This document shows positions 11,053 to 23,053 of a DNA stretch of 64,000 bases, in pieces. Source of the stretch: Kitagawia praeruptora (lineage: Eukaryota > Streptophyta > Magnoliopsida > Apiales > Apiaceae); NCBI GenBank assembly GCA_037693485.1, contig CM075344.1, positions 37,759,501 to 37,823,500 on the forward strand. The letters are read 5' to 3'. Below the pieces are notes generated by a model. It did no database searches, was not told the origin of the DNA, and was given only the letters and a program-made list of their open reading frames with translations. How positions within the stretch are numbered: position 1 is the first letter of the stretch; each line of letters starts with the position of its first letter. A program made the position numbers and the translations under genes.

Positions 11053-12134
11053 AAAAGGATATCAAATAATCTAACTAAAAAAAATGAGTTTAAATTGCTA
11101 TAAAATAGATATATAAAAGGAATAATAAAAAAGATGTGATTCTTATTAGAGTAGAATTTTTTTTACATATTCGAAGTATGAAATGCATTTAATTTCCTAG
11201 AAAAGGGATATAAACATATTTAACAAGAAGACGGCTTAAAAGTAATTATAGAATGACTTATTCAGAAAAAAAAATTTAATTTAACAGAAGATGATTCATT
11301 AGAGAGGAGCGTAATAACTATTAGAATTTAATATTTATATTATATGCTCAAACAATTAATAAAAACAAATAAAATATTAAAATAGATTATATGAACGATA
11401 AAATATGTTCAGTAGAATGTCTAATTTTTATTTTTGTAAAAATATTAAAAATATTAGTACCACCGCAAAACTAATTATCTAAAGGAGTTTAAATAGCTAC
11501 AAAATAGATTTATAAAAGGAATACGATTCTTATTATAGAAGAATTCTATTTTCATATTCTAAATAAAAGAAGCCATTCGATTTTGTAAAAAAAGAATATT
11601 AAATAATTTAACTAAAAAATAGGAGTTTACACTCTAATTAAAAAAGGCATTCGATTTTGTGGGAAAAAAGTATATCAAATAATCTAACTAAAAAATATGA
11701 GTTTAAATAGCTACAAAATAGATTTATAAAAGAAATAATAAAAGGAATGTGATTCTTATTAGAACATTCAATTACATGAAAAAAGGATATTAAATATATT
11801 TGAAGTAGAAAAAGCATTCAAATTTGGATTTGTATACTTATATATAGAGGTAATGCTAGGGAACCAAACAAATGTTCCAAAAAAATTTCTCCAAAAAATG
11901 ATGTATCTTCCTATAATTGGTTTACAAATAGAAAAATGCTAGGGAACCAAACAATTTTCCCAAAAACATCTCCAAAATGATGTGGCAGGAGTAATAAATG
12001 AGATGGACACTCATGCATTCACATCAATTCTACCAATTAAAACTTCATATTTTAACACATAACCACTTGTCACGTCATTTTGGACAAGTTTTGAAAAAAT
12101 TGTTTGGTTTCTTAGCATTATTCTTACAAATATG
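11053..12134. repeat. AT-rich stretch with four diverged repeat copies
   Basis: No gene is visible. Four degenerate copies of a unit containing 'ATCAAATAATCTAACTAAAA', 'GAGTTTAAATAGCTACAAAA' and 'ATGTGATTCTTATTAGA' begin near 11057, 11473, 11595 and 11672. From 11849 comes a broken copy of the MITE that follows at 11935. Confidence 0.6.
11935..12119. mobile_element. 185-bp MITE with 'AATGCTAGGGAACCAAACAA' ends
   Basis: The left arm begins AATGCTAGGGAACCAAACAA. The right arm, reverse-complemented, begins AATGCTAAGAAACCAAACAA, and the match runs about 31 bp. A truncated copy of the same left arm lies immediately upstream at 11853. The superfamily is not clear, and I could not settle the target duplication. 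Confidence 0.65.
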
Positions 12135-12139
12135 AAGGC

Positions 12140-13631
12140 TGTTAGCACAAAATTACGCAAGCGCACGTAGTCACAAGTAATATATATCAAGTTCGTTCCA
12201 CAGAGATCTGGTTATGGTTCTATTCAGTAAATATGCCTATGCAACAATGTATGGTTTTAATTCACTGCTAAGAAAAGTAACAAATTTGGGTTTGATTATC
12301 TAAATTATACTAAGATGTAAAATATTAAACTAAAAATTAATTAACTAAAGAGAATTAAATCGAATTACTTATATGAGAATAAACATGGGATCCTAACTTC
12401 ATTAAATACTTCCCTTAGATCTGACGCCTTTAATCACTATGTGCAATGGTTTTGATATCTGATCGGATAACACGAAACAAGTATACGCTACCTGTCAGCA
12501 TACGCATACCAAACTAAACATACATCCACAAAAGAGATAGAAGATGAATAGACACCAATTATGCTTAGACCCTATATGTCTATAGAATTTGAAAACATAA
12601 CGGTTGAAGAACAAGTTATCCATAAAGATCACACAGGGCAGTATAAGTATTTTCATCTCACACCACAAATCATATTGATAAACAATTATGAACCTATGCT
12701 AGCATGGCAAGTTCTAAATCTCAAGATCCACTTTCATTTCACAAGAGATTAACAATTTAGATGTTCGCGACGCATCTATCTATTAAGCATAACCATACGA
12801 GGATATCAATTACACACCACACATAGATCTTTAAAGCATCAAGATACTGAGTTCCATAAATAAATCCGTTAGAATCCCATGACAACGATTTAGCTCATAA
12901 TTGAACTGTTCATCGTCATGGGATTTGATGAAAACATGATAATAAACAAGATATGGAAGAAAGAAGTAATAATATTATAAAAACTAAGAGTTGAGAAAAC
13001 AAATCTATAATCCAATGTATACAAAAGATGAAGTAGATCTAGATCCGTGCTTGTCACCGAGCGTTGAATCCTTCTCTCCTTTTCTCCCTTGCAGATCTAA
13101 GCTGGTTACAATAATAAAACGATCATACAAATTACAATGCTAAGATGTGTTTAAATAGGCTCTATATTTCTTGCCCAGCAAGAAATTATCTTCTATTACA
13201 ATTAGAATTCAATTAAGGTTCTAAAAACTGCCCGAAATATAATTAGAACTTGAAAAGGGCAAAACAGTAATTTCCCAGCAATGCTTCATAAAGAACACGT
13301 GCGCGAATTTATTCCCTACATTCTCTGCACCTTCTATCTTTCCCAAGTTATAGAAAATCTCCCAAGCTTCGCGTGGGCAGTAAGATCGCTGAAAATGGAC
13401 TTACAGAACTCCAGATATGGCCAAAACAGTGTAAGCTGCGCAGCCTTCCCAGAAAATCCGAATTTTAATCAATTAATCCTCCAAAAACGATAGAAGCATC
13501 AACCTTAATCAACATTCTCGTAAATCTGCACAACTAAGCAAAACACATCAAAACTACAAGAGACTTGAGTCCAAGACAATCAATTTAAGCCGATTTAGAA
13601 TGCTCCAAGTGGATATAAAATCCACTTATCA
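12140..13631 (-). repeat. Athila 3' LTR (1,492 bp)
   Basis: On the minus strand it starts TGATAAGTGGATTTTATATC and ends AATTTTGTGCTAACA. It is preceded by the purine-rich 'AAGTTTGGAGGTG'. The small ORFs inside recur in the other LTR and are not genes. Confidence 0.95.
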
Positions 13632-15455
13632 CACCTCCAAACTTAAACCAATGCTTGTCCTCAAGCATAAACAATTACAACTAACTAACTAACTAGTACC
13701 ACTTCCGTAGGTGATCAGGGTTGCATTTGGCATATGCAACAAGCCCTTTAAACCCCTAGGCAGCCCTAGTGGACGAGTAAGGTCTCGTGAGGGCCTATAG
13801 CGAATGTACCCACAAAATCCATTTACCTAATGCAATGCAATGCATGAATGCAACTAAATGAAAATGCAATTAATCTAATACTAATATCCTACCATACCTT
13901 CAAATCCTCTCATGCCATACAACTTAAGAATCAAAGTAAATACGCAATGTCTTGGTGTCGAAAGTGCAAGTATTCACACAGTCTACTCGATGAACATGCA
14001 TAAGTTCTCACAAGTCCATGTCAAGTGTAAGAATAAGTTAGTAAACATGCTAAGCCTACAAGAGTACATCTTTGAGACAAGACTCGGGATCTCAACAAGC
14101 AAACACTCACAATCCACTCACAAAAGAATATTCACTCAAGAACAAGGGTAAGTGTATCACTCAATTCCAACAAAATCATAAGCATGCTTGACATTTGGTA
14201 TCAATCTAACTCTTAACACAACATACATCAATGACGATAATCAAAAGGTCTTTATTTGGGTTGTAACGGGGCTAGGGACTAGGTATGTCAAATAAGCCAA
14301 AACAGGTGAAGTGTCAAAAGCTAGTAAGTACCATAATAAATCATACACAACACCCTATTTTCCCCCCACATAATTTTTCTATTTTTCTTCCAACAAAAAC
14401 AATCGACTAGTCGACTAAAGTAGGATCACAACAAACACAAACATGCTCTCATAATATATTTTTTTTCTTTTTTTTTTCTCTTTTTTTTTTCTTTTTTTTT
14501 CTTTTTTTGAGAGCTAAATAAAACACTAATATAACAAAAAACAATGACCCCATGAATTTATTACATATGCCGACTATCAAATAAACAAACCCAATTTTCA
14601 ATATTTCCCCCAAAAGTATAACCAACAATAAACCCCTCCTTGCACACCTTATTACTCCCTTAAGCACTCTACTAGCCTTTGACAATGTGGGTTCAAATTA
14701 ATGTAAGGCCAATACAAGAAAAAGGTCTAGGCAAGTAATGTGGTATGTCACCAAAAAAATAGGATTAAGCTCAACGGGTTAATTAATTGATCATGTAAAT
14801 ATGGTGTGGTAATATGGGAAAATATGCGGTTATTCCTAAATGCCTTTATCATTTTAATCGTCAAATAATGTCATGCGTTTCAAGAAAGACCTCAAACAAC
14901 TGCTAGCAATGCAAACAATCCGTGGACACTCCAGCAAACGAATAAATTGCAAAATATATGCAATAAGGCTCAAAAACTCACTTGGTGGAAAAACATACTC
15001 AATCCCAAGCAAAAATCTCTCTAATGCACCTACTTGTATTCAAAGCATGCAAAGTAAATCATCTTGCACATATTCATGTCCTTCGAATCACTTACAACAT
15101 TCAATAAGTCTACTAGCTTCAACTTACTAGTGTATGTGTGTGCACAAGAATAAAGCGTATCACTTCTCAATCAAAAGCATCAACAACACAAAATTCCTAT
15201 CAAGCATGGGTGCAAATGCAATCTATTATGAACTCATATGAAGTACGAAAATAAAAACAGAATGTCCTATATGAAACAAACGTAGATAACACGAATATAA
15301 ATGCATAATTTACTACTACTAATATGCAAATCATGAAATCCTACATGAACACATAATACAACAACAACTACTAATCCCTCAAACCACCCCCAAACTTAAA
15401 ATATTCAATGTCCGCATTGAATGGAAGTAAATACGAAGGATAGCAGAATACATAC
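13632..15455 (-). other. Athila 3' non-coding region with purine tract
   Basis: Between the extra ORF and the 3' LTR there are 1.8 kb without a credible gene. On the minus strand, 'TTTAAGTTTGGAGGTG' touches the LTR (13632-13647) and is the likely polypurine tract. A second copy of the block, 'TTTTAAGTTTGGGGGTGG', lies at about 15383-15400 just after the ORF. A purine run of about 50 bases (14459-14512, seen as T/C on plus) is also present. Confidence 0.7.
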
Positions 15456-16590
15456 CTACTCATCAGGATCATCACCCTCCTCGGGTGAATCAGAAGGCGG
15501 ATACATAGTGTCCAAACCAAAAACTGGCCAATTCACATGAACACCACTCGCTGCGAAAGCACTATCCAAAGTCTGTGTCAACCTCTGGGAAAAACGGCTA
15601 TGACTCTCATACAAAACATCCATACGCCTCATCATCCGCCTATCATGAGAAGCTCTCGAGCCCGCATCATCCTCTCCCCTCGGTGCCCTAGGAACATGTG
15701 GCGGAGCGCCAGCTCCCTGACCACCAGCACCTGCTCCATCCATAATGTAACCTAGCCCTCTAGGATGTGGAATACCGCCCTGCCATTCCCCCATCTTATC
15801 AATAGTAGCATCATTAATAGGATTAGGCTGCGACTGTAGCTGTTCATTATCATCCCACCGAACATTTGCAACCATACACGCTCCAGCAACTATAGAAGCA
15901 TGCGGAATCGGTGATTGAGTACTACCACGCAAGAACCGAAGAATGTTCTGATGCACTATATACCCAACATCAATATACTTACCCTTTAAAACGCCATACA
16001 AAATCATGGCTCTCTCCACAGGCACATCATTCGGATGCGAAGAAGGCATAATATTAGAACAAATAAACAAGTTCCACGCCCGTGCAAACTTGTTCAAAGC
16101 TTTAGCAGGAAAATTAACCTTCTCAGCAGAACCCGAATTTAACTTCCAAACCATACCCGGTACACATATATCCGCTATAAGAGCATCCAAATCCACCTCA
16201 TCTCGCATCTTCCTAGCCCAATCTTCCACCCCCTTGGCTTAGAAGACTGACCAAAAATCGAACGGAGAGCGGCCGGCCTATAATCCACCTTCAAACCACG
16301 AACTACACACAAACCATTCTGATCCGCCTTTACGTTTGCATAAAATTCCCGCACAACACCCAAGGGAACCGAAGAAGATGGCTCACACAACCCTTCCCAA
16401 CCAAGTTCTTTAATCATAGCAACCAACTCTACATAATTTTCTAGCATAAAACCTCTTTCTTTAGCAACCGACCTCTCCATCAATTTATTATACTCATTCT
16501 GCGCCTCCTTATTCAAAAACCTCTTAACAATAGCTTCCTCATCCGTAGATGGACGAGTACTAGAACTACCTCTCTTACGTTTAGGAGCCA
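15456..16590 (-). pseudogene. Athila env-position ORF, plant transposon protein type, one frameshift
   Basis: The likely start is ATG at 16590, giving 'MAPKRKRGSSSTRP'. The N-terminal piece reads to about 16230 ('FYANVKADQNGLCVVRG', 'ALRSIFGQSSKP'), then the frame shifts by one and continues to 15456 ('WARKMRDEVDLDALI', 'MVWKLNSGSAEK', 'RAWNLFICSNIMPSSHPNDV', 'ERAMILYGVLKGKYIDVG'). This resembles the 'putative plant transposon protein' family (Pfam PF20167, from memory). After the globular part comes a Pro/Gly/Ala-rich linker, then a helix-prone stretch ('MMRRMDVLYESHSRFSQRL'). In Athila elements the ORF after pol is often called env-like; I see no clear signal peptide or membrane segment. 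Its function is unknown. Confidence 0.7.
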
Positions 16591-16624
16591 TTACAACAAT
16601 TTCCAACTCAAGCAAGAACACCAA

Positions 16625-17536
16625 TTACCCAACAATACTTCACACCAAAATTAACCCAAATAATAAGCAAGCACAAAATCCCTAATTTTTGCAAGCCACA
16701 AATTCGTAAATAATAACAAGAATACCCGAAAATATTACCCAATACGAATCGGAGAGGTGAACTTGCAATGAAAAAGGCCCCCAAACTTGAACCCTTCTTG
16801 ATCTTGAAATTGGAGTGGAGGTTTAGAGATTTTAATTTAGGGATTGGGGTTAAAAAATTTTGTGTATAGGTATATATAGAGGTAAATATGTAATGATTTA
16901 TGGTAGAGATTTAGAATAAGAGATGGATTTTGGAGAGGTTTAGAATTGATATTGGGTTAGAATTATGAATTAGGGATTGGGGTTATAAAAATAAAAAGAG
17001 AGGTGTGAATTTTTTTTTTTAATAACAAAAATACGTAATTAAACTCGTACCGGGCAGAAGAAGTCTGACGCTTCAGCTTGAAAATCGGCGCCGCGGCCTC
17101 GTACCACATCTGCTGAATTCCTTTTTTTTTTCTAATACCACAATTGTGGCCAAAACCTCACCTAGCAAGTAGACTACACGCGCCTTGCCAGTTGTGATTT
17201 GCGCTGCCTCATCAAAAACAAGGACATGGTCACATGGGCTTAACATCTTCTGTCGGCAATTTTTTTGATTTTGTGTATATATATATTTTTTTTCTTCTAA
17301 CAACATCACACGCAAAAACAGTACATGGACAGTAATGGTATGGCGCCGTGGCCTCAAATCTAACGACGCGGCCTGGGACTGTTTCTGTTGGCAGTTGAAA
17401 ATTTTGCATTTTTTTTTATTTTTTTATTTTTTTTGAAGAAAGAAAAAATAATCCTACTAAAGTGTACAATCAAATTTTGGGTTGCCTCCCAAAAAACGCT
17501 CGTTTAATGTCATTAGCTTGACATTCTTCCGATAAT
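16625..17536 (-). other. Athila spacer between pol and the extra ORF
   Basis: This is AT-rich, with two GC-rich islands holding related words ('GGCGCCGCGGCCTC' near 17085, 'GGCGCCGTGGCCTC' near 17342, 'GACGCGGCCTGGG' near 17364) and homopolymer runs. The 94-codon frame at 17357-17073 spans these islands and has no recognisable domain. It may be the leader of a subgenomic RNA for the extra ORF, but that is only a guess. Confidence 0.5.
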
Positions 17537-20500
17537 TTACGTAGTCGCCAAAATGGCGAAAACCTTCTCGCGTTGAAACGGTCCTCCATAATAATGCTTC
17601 AACCTCTGTCCATTCACTTTAAAAGTATGATCCGATGTTGTTTCATAAATTTCAATGGCTCCATGTGGATACACCGTCTTAACAATAAATGGACCCGACC
17701 ACCGTGACTTGAGTTTTCCCGGAAAAAGCTTGAGGCGAGAATTAAATAGCAACACTTGTTGACCCGGTACAAATGCCTTAGGCGTCAACCTTTTATCATG
17801 CCACCTCTTGACCTTCTCCTTATACATTTTATTATTTTCGTAAGCTTGCTCACGAAATTCCTCAAGTTCATTCAATTGAAGCAACCGTTTTGCACCCGCA
17901 GCCGTAATATCCAAATTCAACTTCTTCAACGCCCAATATGCCTTGTGTTCCAACTCTGCAGGCAAATGACATGCTTTACCATAAACTAACTGAAACGGAG
18001 ACATACCTAGAGGAGTCTTTTAGGCAGTTATGTACGCCCATACAGCTTCATCCAACTTCAATGACCAATCCTTACGAGATGGATTCACCACTTTCTCCAG
18101 AATTCTCTTGATCTCTCTATTAGAAACTTCCGCTTGACCATTAGTTTGAGGGTGATAAGCAGTGGCAACACGATGCGTCACATTATACTTCGCCATAAAC
18201 GTAGTAAACTAACGATTATAAAAGTGTGTCCCCTCATCACTGATTATAGCACGTGGTGTCCCGAAACGCGTGAAAATTTGCTTGTGAAGAAAATTCAGTA
18301 CCACCTTAGCATCATTGGTCGGTAAAGCCTTCACCTCGACCCACTTAGACACGTAATCCACAGCTAGCAAGATGTACTGATTATTGCACGAAGAAATAAA
18401 AGGTCCCATGAAGTCAATTCCCCAAACATCAAAGATCTCCACCTCAAGAAGCATGTTAAGAGGCATCTCGTTCCTTCTAGAAATATTGCCAACCCTTTGA
18501 CATCGATCACAACTCATTACAAACCGATGAGCATCCTTAAACAAGGTAGGCCAATAAAAACCTGCTTGAAGCACCCGAGCTATTGTCTTTTCTCCACCAT
18601 AATGACCACCATACACAGTTGAGTGACAATCTCTCAAAACACTCTCCGTCTCACTATACGGAATGCATCGTCTAATCATCTGATCTGCTCCTTGTCTAAA
18701 CAAAAACGGTTCATCCCAACGGTACCACTTCACATCATGTAGAAACTTCTTCCTTTGAGCATAAGAAAAATCTGGAGGAATAACATTGCTCACCAAATAG
18801 TTCACATAATCCGCAAACCATAGCTCTTCATCTTGCACTCCAAAAAGTTGCTCATCTGGAAAAGATTCATTAATAAGAGATTTGTTATGCAAATCCATAC
18901 CGTGGTCTTCCAAACGCGAGAGATGATCCGCTACTTGATTTTCCGTGCCTTTCCTATCTTTGATTTCCACATCAAACTCTTGCAAAAGAAGCACCCAACG
19001 AATCAATTTAGGTTTTGAATCCTTCTTCGACATGAGATATCGAATAGCTGCATGATCCGTGTACACAATCACCTTAGTACCAAGCAAATAAGATCTGAAT
19101 TTCTCAAAAGCATAGACAACTGCTAGCAACTCCTTCTCCGTAGTGGTGTAGTTAAGCTGTGCATCATTAAGGGTTTTACTAGCATAGTAAACCACATGAA
19201 AAATTTTATCCTTCCTTTGACCAAGCACAACTCCAACAGCATAGTCACTAGCATCACACATTAGCTCGAACGGTTCCTCCCAATTAGGTGCGGTAATGAC
19301 TGGTGTAGTAGTCAACTTCTTCTTCAAGATCTCAAAAGCTGCAAGACACTCATCATCAAACTTGAAAGGAACATCCTTTTCCAACAAGTTGCACAAAGGT
19401 TTTGAAATTTTTGAGAAGTCTTGAATGAATCGCCTATAGAACCCCGCATGACCAAGAAAACTACGAATTCCTTTAACAGAGATAGGTGGAGGAAGATTTT
19501 CGATTGTCTCCACCTTAGCCATATCCACTTCAAGCCCTTTACCAGATACCTTGTGCCCAAGAATAACTCCTTCTTGCACCATAAAGTGACACTTCTCCCA
19601 ATTAAGCACCAAATTTGTCTCCACACAACGTTTCAATACCAAGCCAAGATTATTCAAGCACTCGTCATATGAAGTACCAAAAACTAAAAAGTCATCCATA
19701 AAGACCTCCACATTCAAGCCAATCATGTCTGAGAAAATAGCCATCATGCACCTCTGAAAAGTAGCAGGAGCACCACAAAGTCCGAAAGAGACTCGTTGAA
19801 AAGCAAACGTGCCAAAAGGACATGTGAATGTGGTCTTCTCTTGATCTTCCGGAGCAATGCAAATCTGATTATAGCCAGAATAACCATCAAGCAAACGATA
19901 ATACTCGTGTCCCGCCAACCTGTCTAACATCTGATCAATGAATGGAGAAGGAAAGTGGTCTTTTCTCGTGGCTTTGTTGAGCTTCCGATAGTCCATGCAA
20001 CTCCACCTCGTAACTATCCGAGTAGGAATGAGCTCGTTCTTCTCATTAGCAACAACTGTCATGCCTCCTTTCTTTGGCACACATTGAACCGGACTCACCC
20101 AAGAACTGTCTGAGATAGGATAGATAATACCAGCATCTAACCACTTTAGAATTTCCTTCTTCACCACCTCTTTCATAATAGGATTGAGTCTTCTCTGATG
20201 CTCAACAGTAGGCTTAGCTCCTTCTTCTAGCAGAATTTTGTGCATGCAATAAGAAGGGCTGATTCCCTTGATATCCGCTATGGTCCAACCAATTGCTGAC
20301 TTGAGCTCCCTCAAAATTCGGAAAAGCTTTTCTTCTGCACTAGCTGACAAGTTAGAAGCAATAATAACAGGTAATGTAGATGCACTACCAAGAAAAGCAT
20401 ACCTCAGGTGTTCCAGAAATGGTTTGAGTTCAAGTGTAGGAGCTTCCTCAATAGATGGCTTAAGACGTCCCTCAGAATTTTTCAGCTCCGCTAACCCAAG

Positions 20501-21262
20501 TGATTCAAAAGGCATGTCAAATCTCTTTTTCCAAGGAGCTGAATTCAATTGTTGTAGCTGTTCGGATATCTCTTCTTCTTCAAAATCAGAATCACCAACT
20601 AACACTTTTTCCAACAAATCAGACTTTAGCAACTGCTCAATCTCCATAGTAACTGCAAAATCAACAAAATCCACCTTCAAGCATTCTTCTTCTTCTGAGG
20701 GAAATTTCATTGCATTGAAAACGTTAAAGATGACGTTCTGGTCTTGCACTCTCATGGTGAGCTCTCCTTTCTGCACATCGATCAAGGTTCTTCCCGTAGC
20801 CAAGAATGGTCTTCCCAAGATTATGGGAATCTTCTTATCCTCTTCAAAATCCAAGATAACAAAATCAGCAGGAAATATGAGTTTATCAACTTTTACCAGA
20901 ACGTCCTCCACTATGCCTCTAGGATATGTGATAGATCGATCAGCCAACTGCAAAGAGATGTTAGTTGGCTTTGGCTCCGGTAGACCAAGTTGCATGTAGA
21001 CTGACAAGGGCATAAGATTGATGCTAGCTCCCAAATCACACAAACACTTGCTAAAAGAAAGGTTGCCAATAGTGCATGGGATGGTGAAACTCCCCGGATG
21101 TTTAAGCTTAGGTGGCAACTTCTGTTGCAGAATGGCACTACACTCCTCTGTTAGAGCAACTGTCTCTAATTCATCGAGCTTCAATTTACGAGAAAGAATA
21201 CCCTTCATGAACTTGGCATAGCTCGGCATCTGTTCAAGAGCTTCCGCAAAAGGAATGTTAAT
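17537..21262 (-). pseudogene. Athila pol: protease, RT, RNase H, integrase, with in-frame stops
   Basis: Numbered from the first Met at 21229: protease with 'CLCDLGASINLMPL' (D65); RT with 'CMDYRKLNKATRKDHFP', 'LLDGYSGYNQI', 'FTCPFGTFAFQR' and 'FMDDFLVFG' (about 508-516); RNase H with 'MCDASDYAVG' and 'VYTDHAAIRYL'; integrase HHCC at about 855-905 and core 'WGIDFMGPF', 'AIISDEGTHF'. The frame is broken by TAG at 18209-18211 and by TAA near 18021. Between them the same frame carries 'YHPQTNGQAEVSNREIK' with the catalytic E, and after the second stop the integrase tail runs to 17537. The whole region, gag included, is one frame (22912-17537), so repair of three codons would restore it in principle. 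Integrase is the part lost. Confidence 0.93.
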
Positions 21263-22912
21263 CTACAATTTCTTGAACACCTCTAAGAACTTAGCAAATT
21301 TCTTATCCAAATTCTGCTTCTGGAGTCTTCTAGGATATGGAAGAGGAGGATAGATCTGAGTAGACTGCTCCACAGAAGCTTTAACAGGTTCCTTGCTCTT
21401 CTCTACTTCACCATCTAGCTCATGAGCTACTACATCAGATTTTTCAATTTCGGGCACTGCAAATTTTTCAACTTGCTGATTCTGCACTTCTTCATCTTCC
21501 TTAGCGGCTGATTTCGGATCTGATGTCACCTTTCCTGATCTCAACGTCACAGCTTTCACCTGTTCTTTGTTGTCTCTCCTACCTGGATTAGTCTCTGTAT
21601 CACTAGGAAGAGTTCCTTGTGGCCTACTAAATAAAGCACTTGAAATTTGTCCTATCTGGCTCTCCAAAATCTTTTGAGAAGCTTGCAGATTCTTCACCAT
21701 CATCCTCAAATCATCCATCTCTGATTTTTCATTAGAAGTTTGCCCCGCATGAGCCTGGGGTTGTTGTTGCTGAAATCCCGAAGGTTGATATGGTGCCCTT
21801 GGAACATAAGGCTGTTGATAGCCTTGATTGAATGGCTTTGCTTGCTGATAAGGTTGTTGTGCACTTTGATTGTTACTCCAGCTGAAATTTGGATGATTCA
21901 TGTTGCTAGGATGATAAGTGGCTGGAACTGGTGCAGCAGGTCTCTGAAAATTACTCACGAACTGTGTTGATTCAGAAGAGATAGCACACTGATTCGTCTC
22001 AAGTGCGCCCGCACATAGCTCACAAACACTAGCCACCTGCTGAACTCCATAATTTGCAAGAGAATCCACCTTCATAGTCAAAGCCTTCAACTGAGCTACA
22101 ATAGCTGAAGCTGTATCCACCTCAAACAATCCTGCTACCTTGCCTTGAGAAAGCCTTTGGGTTGGATTCTGATATTCATTGGCAGCCATCGTCTCAATAA
22201 GATCATAAGCTTCATCGTAGTTCTTAGCCCATAGAGCTCCGCCTGATGCTACATCTACCATAGGTCTAGATTGTGCTCCCAACCCATTGTAGAAATTGTT
22301 AATAACCATCCAGTCAGGCATGCCATGATGTGGACACCTACGAAGCATCTCCTTGTATCGTTCCCAAGCCTCACACAAAGATTCTCCAGATTGTTGTTGA
22401 AATTGAGCTAGCTGGTTCCTCAGTGCTGCAGTTTTCGCCATAGGGAAGAATTTAGTAAGAAACTTCTGAGCAAGATCCTCCCATGTAGTAATGGAACTAG
22501 CTAGTAGAGAGTGTAACCAGCCCTTAGCCTTATCCCTCAAAGAGAATGGGAAAAGCCTCAACTTGATAGCATCATCCGAAACACCATTGAACTTGAAAGT
22601 ATCACAGATCTCGATAAAGTCCCGAATATGCATGTTAGGATCCTCAGTAGGAGCACCCCCAAACTGAACCGAATTCTGTAGCATCTGAATAGTGCCCAGC
22701 TTGATCTCGAAGTTATTAGCCGTGATGGCTGGCCTGATAATACTAGACTGAATATCATTGATCTTTGGCTGAGAATACTCCTTCAAAGCCTTAGCTGCTG
22801 CTGCATCTGCCATCTCTACTTTAGTCTCAGATTCCTCGTTCTTATTCTCTAAGTTCTCTACAAGATCGTCTTCCGCCAGTTCTTCCAAACGAGCTTGTAA
22901 GCGTGTTCGCAT
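21263..22912 (-). CDS. Athila Gag
   Basis: This is a 549-residue Gag. It starts at ATG 22912 ('MRTRLQARLEEL'). The capsid-type domain at about residues 85-240 has 'FIEICDTFKFNGVSDDAIKL', 'LFPFSLRDKAKGWLHSL', 'WEDLAQKFLTKFFP', 'AWERYKEMLRRCPHHG' and 'NFYNGLGAQSRPMVDVASGG', matching the plant retrotransposon_gag family (PF03732). A Gln/Pro-rich stretch follows (about 335-400), then a short coiled-coil-like part before protease. No CCHC knuckle is seen. It ends at TAG directly after 'FKKL', and protease follows in the same frame, so this stop is either a C-to-T change in a Gln codon or a readthrough site. Gag would form the particle that packages the RNA. Confidence 0.92.
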   Translation of the reverse strand: MRTRLQARLEELAEDDLVENLENKNEESETKVEMADAAAAKALKEYSQPKINDIQSSIIRPAITANNFEIKLGTIQMLQNSVQFGGAPTEDPNMHIRDFIEICDTFKFNGVSDDAIKLRLFPFSLRDKAKGWLHSLLASSITTWEDLAQKFLTKFFPMAKTAALRNQLAQFQQQSGESLCEAWERYKEMLRRCPHHGMPDWMVINNFYNGLGAQSRPMVDVASGGALWAKNYDEAYDLIETMAANEYQNPTQRLSQGKVAGLFEVDTASAIVAQLKALTMKVDSLANYGVQQVASVCELCAGALETNQCAISSESTQFVSNFQRPAAPVPATYHPSNMNHPNFSWSNNQSAQQPYQQAKPFNQGYQQPYVPRAPYQPSGFQQQQPQAHAGQTSNEKSEMDDLRMMVKNLQASQKILESQIGQISSALFSRPQGTLPSDTETNPGRRDNKEQVKAVTLRSGKVTSDPKSAAKEDEEVQNQQVEKFAVPEIEKSDVVAHELDGEVEKSKEPVKASVEQSTQIYPPLPYPRRLQKQNLDKKFAKFLEVFKKL

Positions 22913-23028
22913 ACAAATTCAAGTACCTGAAACACCACGAAACAAACAAAACAAGTAAGAAATCCGAGTCAGTGAACGCTAACGACCACTATTGACAAGC
23001 ACATAAACTAAAAATAAAACACCGATGA

Positions 23029-23046
23029 TCCCCGGCAGCGGCGCCA
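23029..23046 (-). promoter_or_regulatory. primer binding site, tRNA-Asp
   Basis: Minus-strand TGGCGCCGCTGCCGGGGA is complementary to the 3' end of plant tRNA-Asp with one expected difference (GTT usual, GCT here). It lies 7 bases inside the LTR end, which is typical of the Athila lineage. Confidence 0.9.
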
Positions 23047-23053
23047 AAAAACT

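Noticed and set aside
12561..12752. A 63-codon frame repeated almost unchanged at 23475-23666
   Set aside because: Both lie at the same place in the two Athila LTRs; identity comes from LTR duplication, not from coding constraint.
13281..13493. A 70-codon frame repeated at 24195-24407
   Set aside because: Again an LTR pair; no domain, and it is antisense to the element.
14459..14685. 78-codon Lys-rich frame
   Set aside because: It is a translation of a long A/G homopurine run in Athila non-coding sequence.
17073..17357. 94-codon frame between Athila pol and the extra ORF
   Set aside because: It spans GC-rich repeated words and homopolymers and resembles no known protein.
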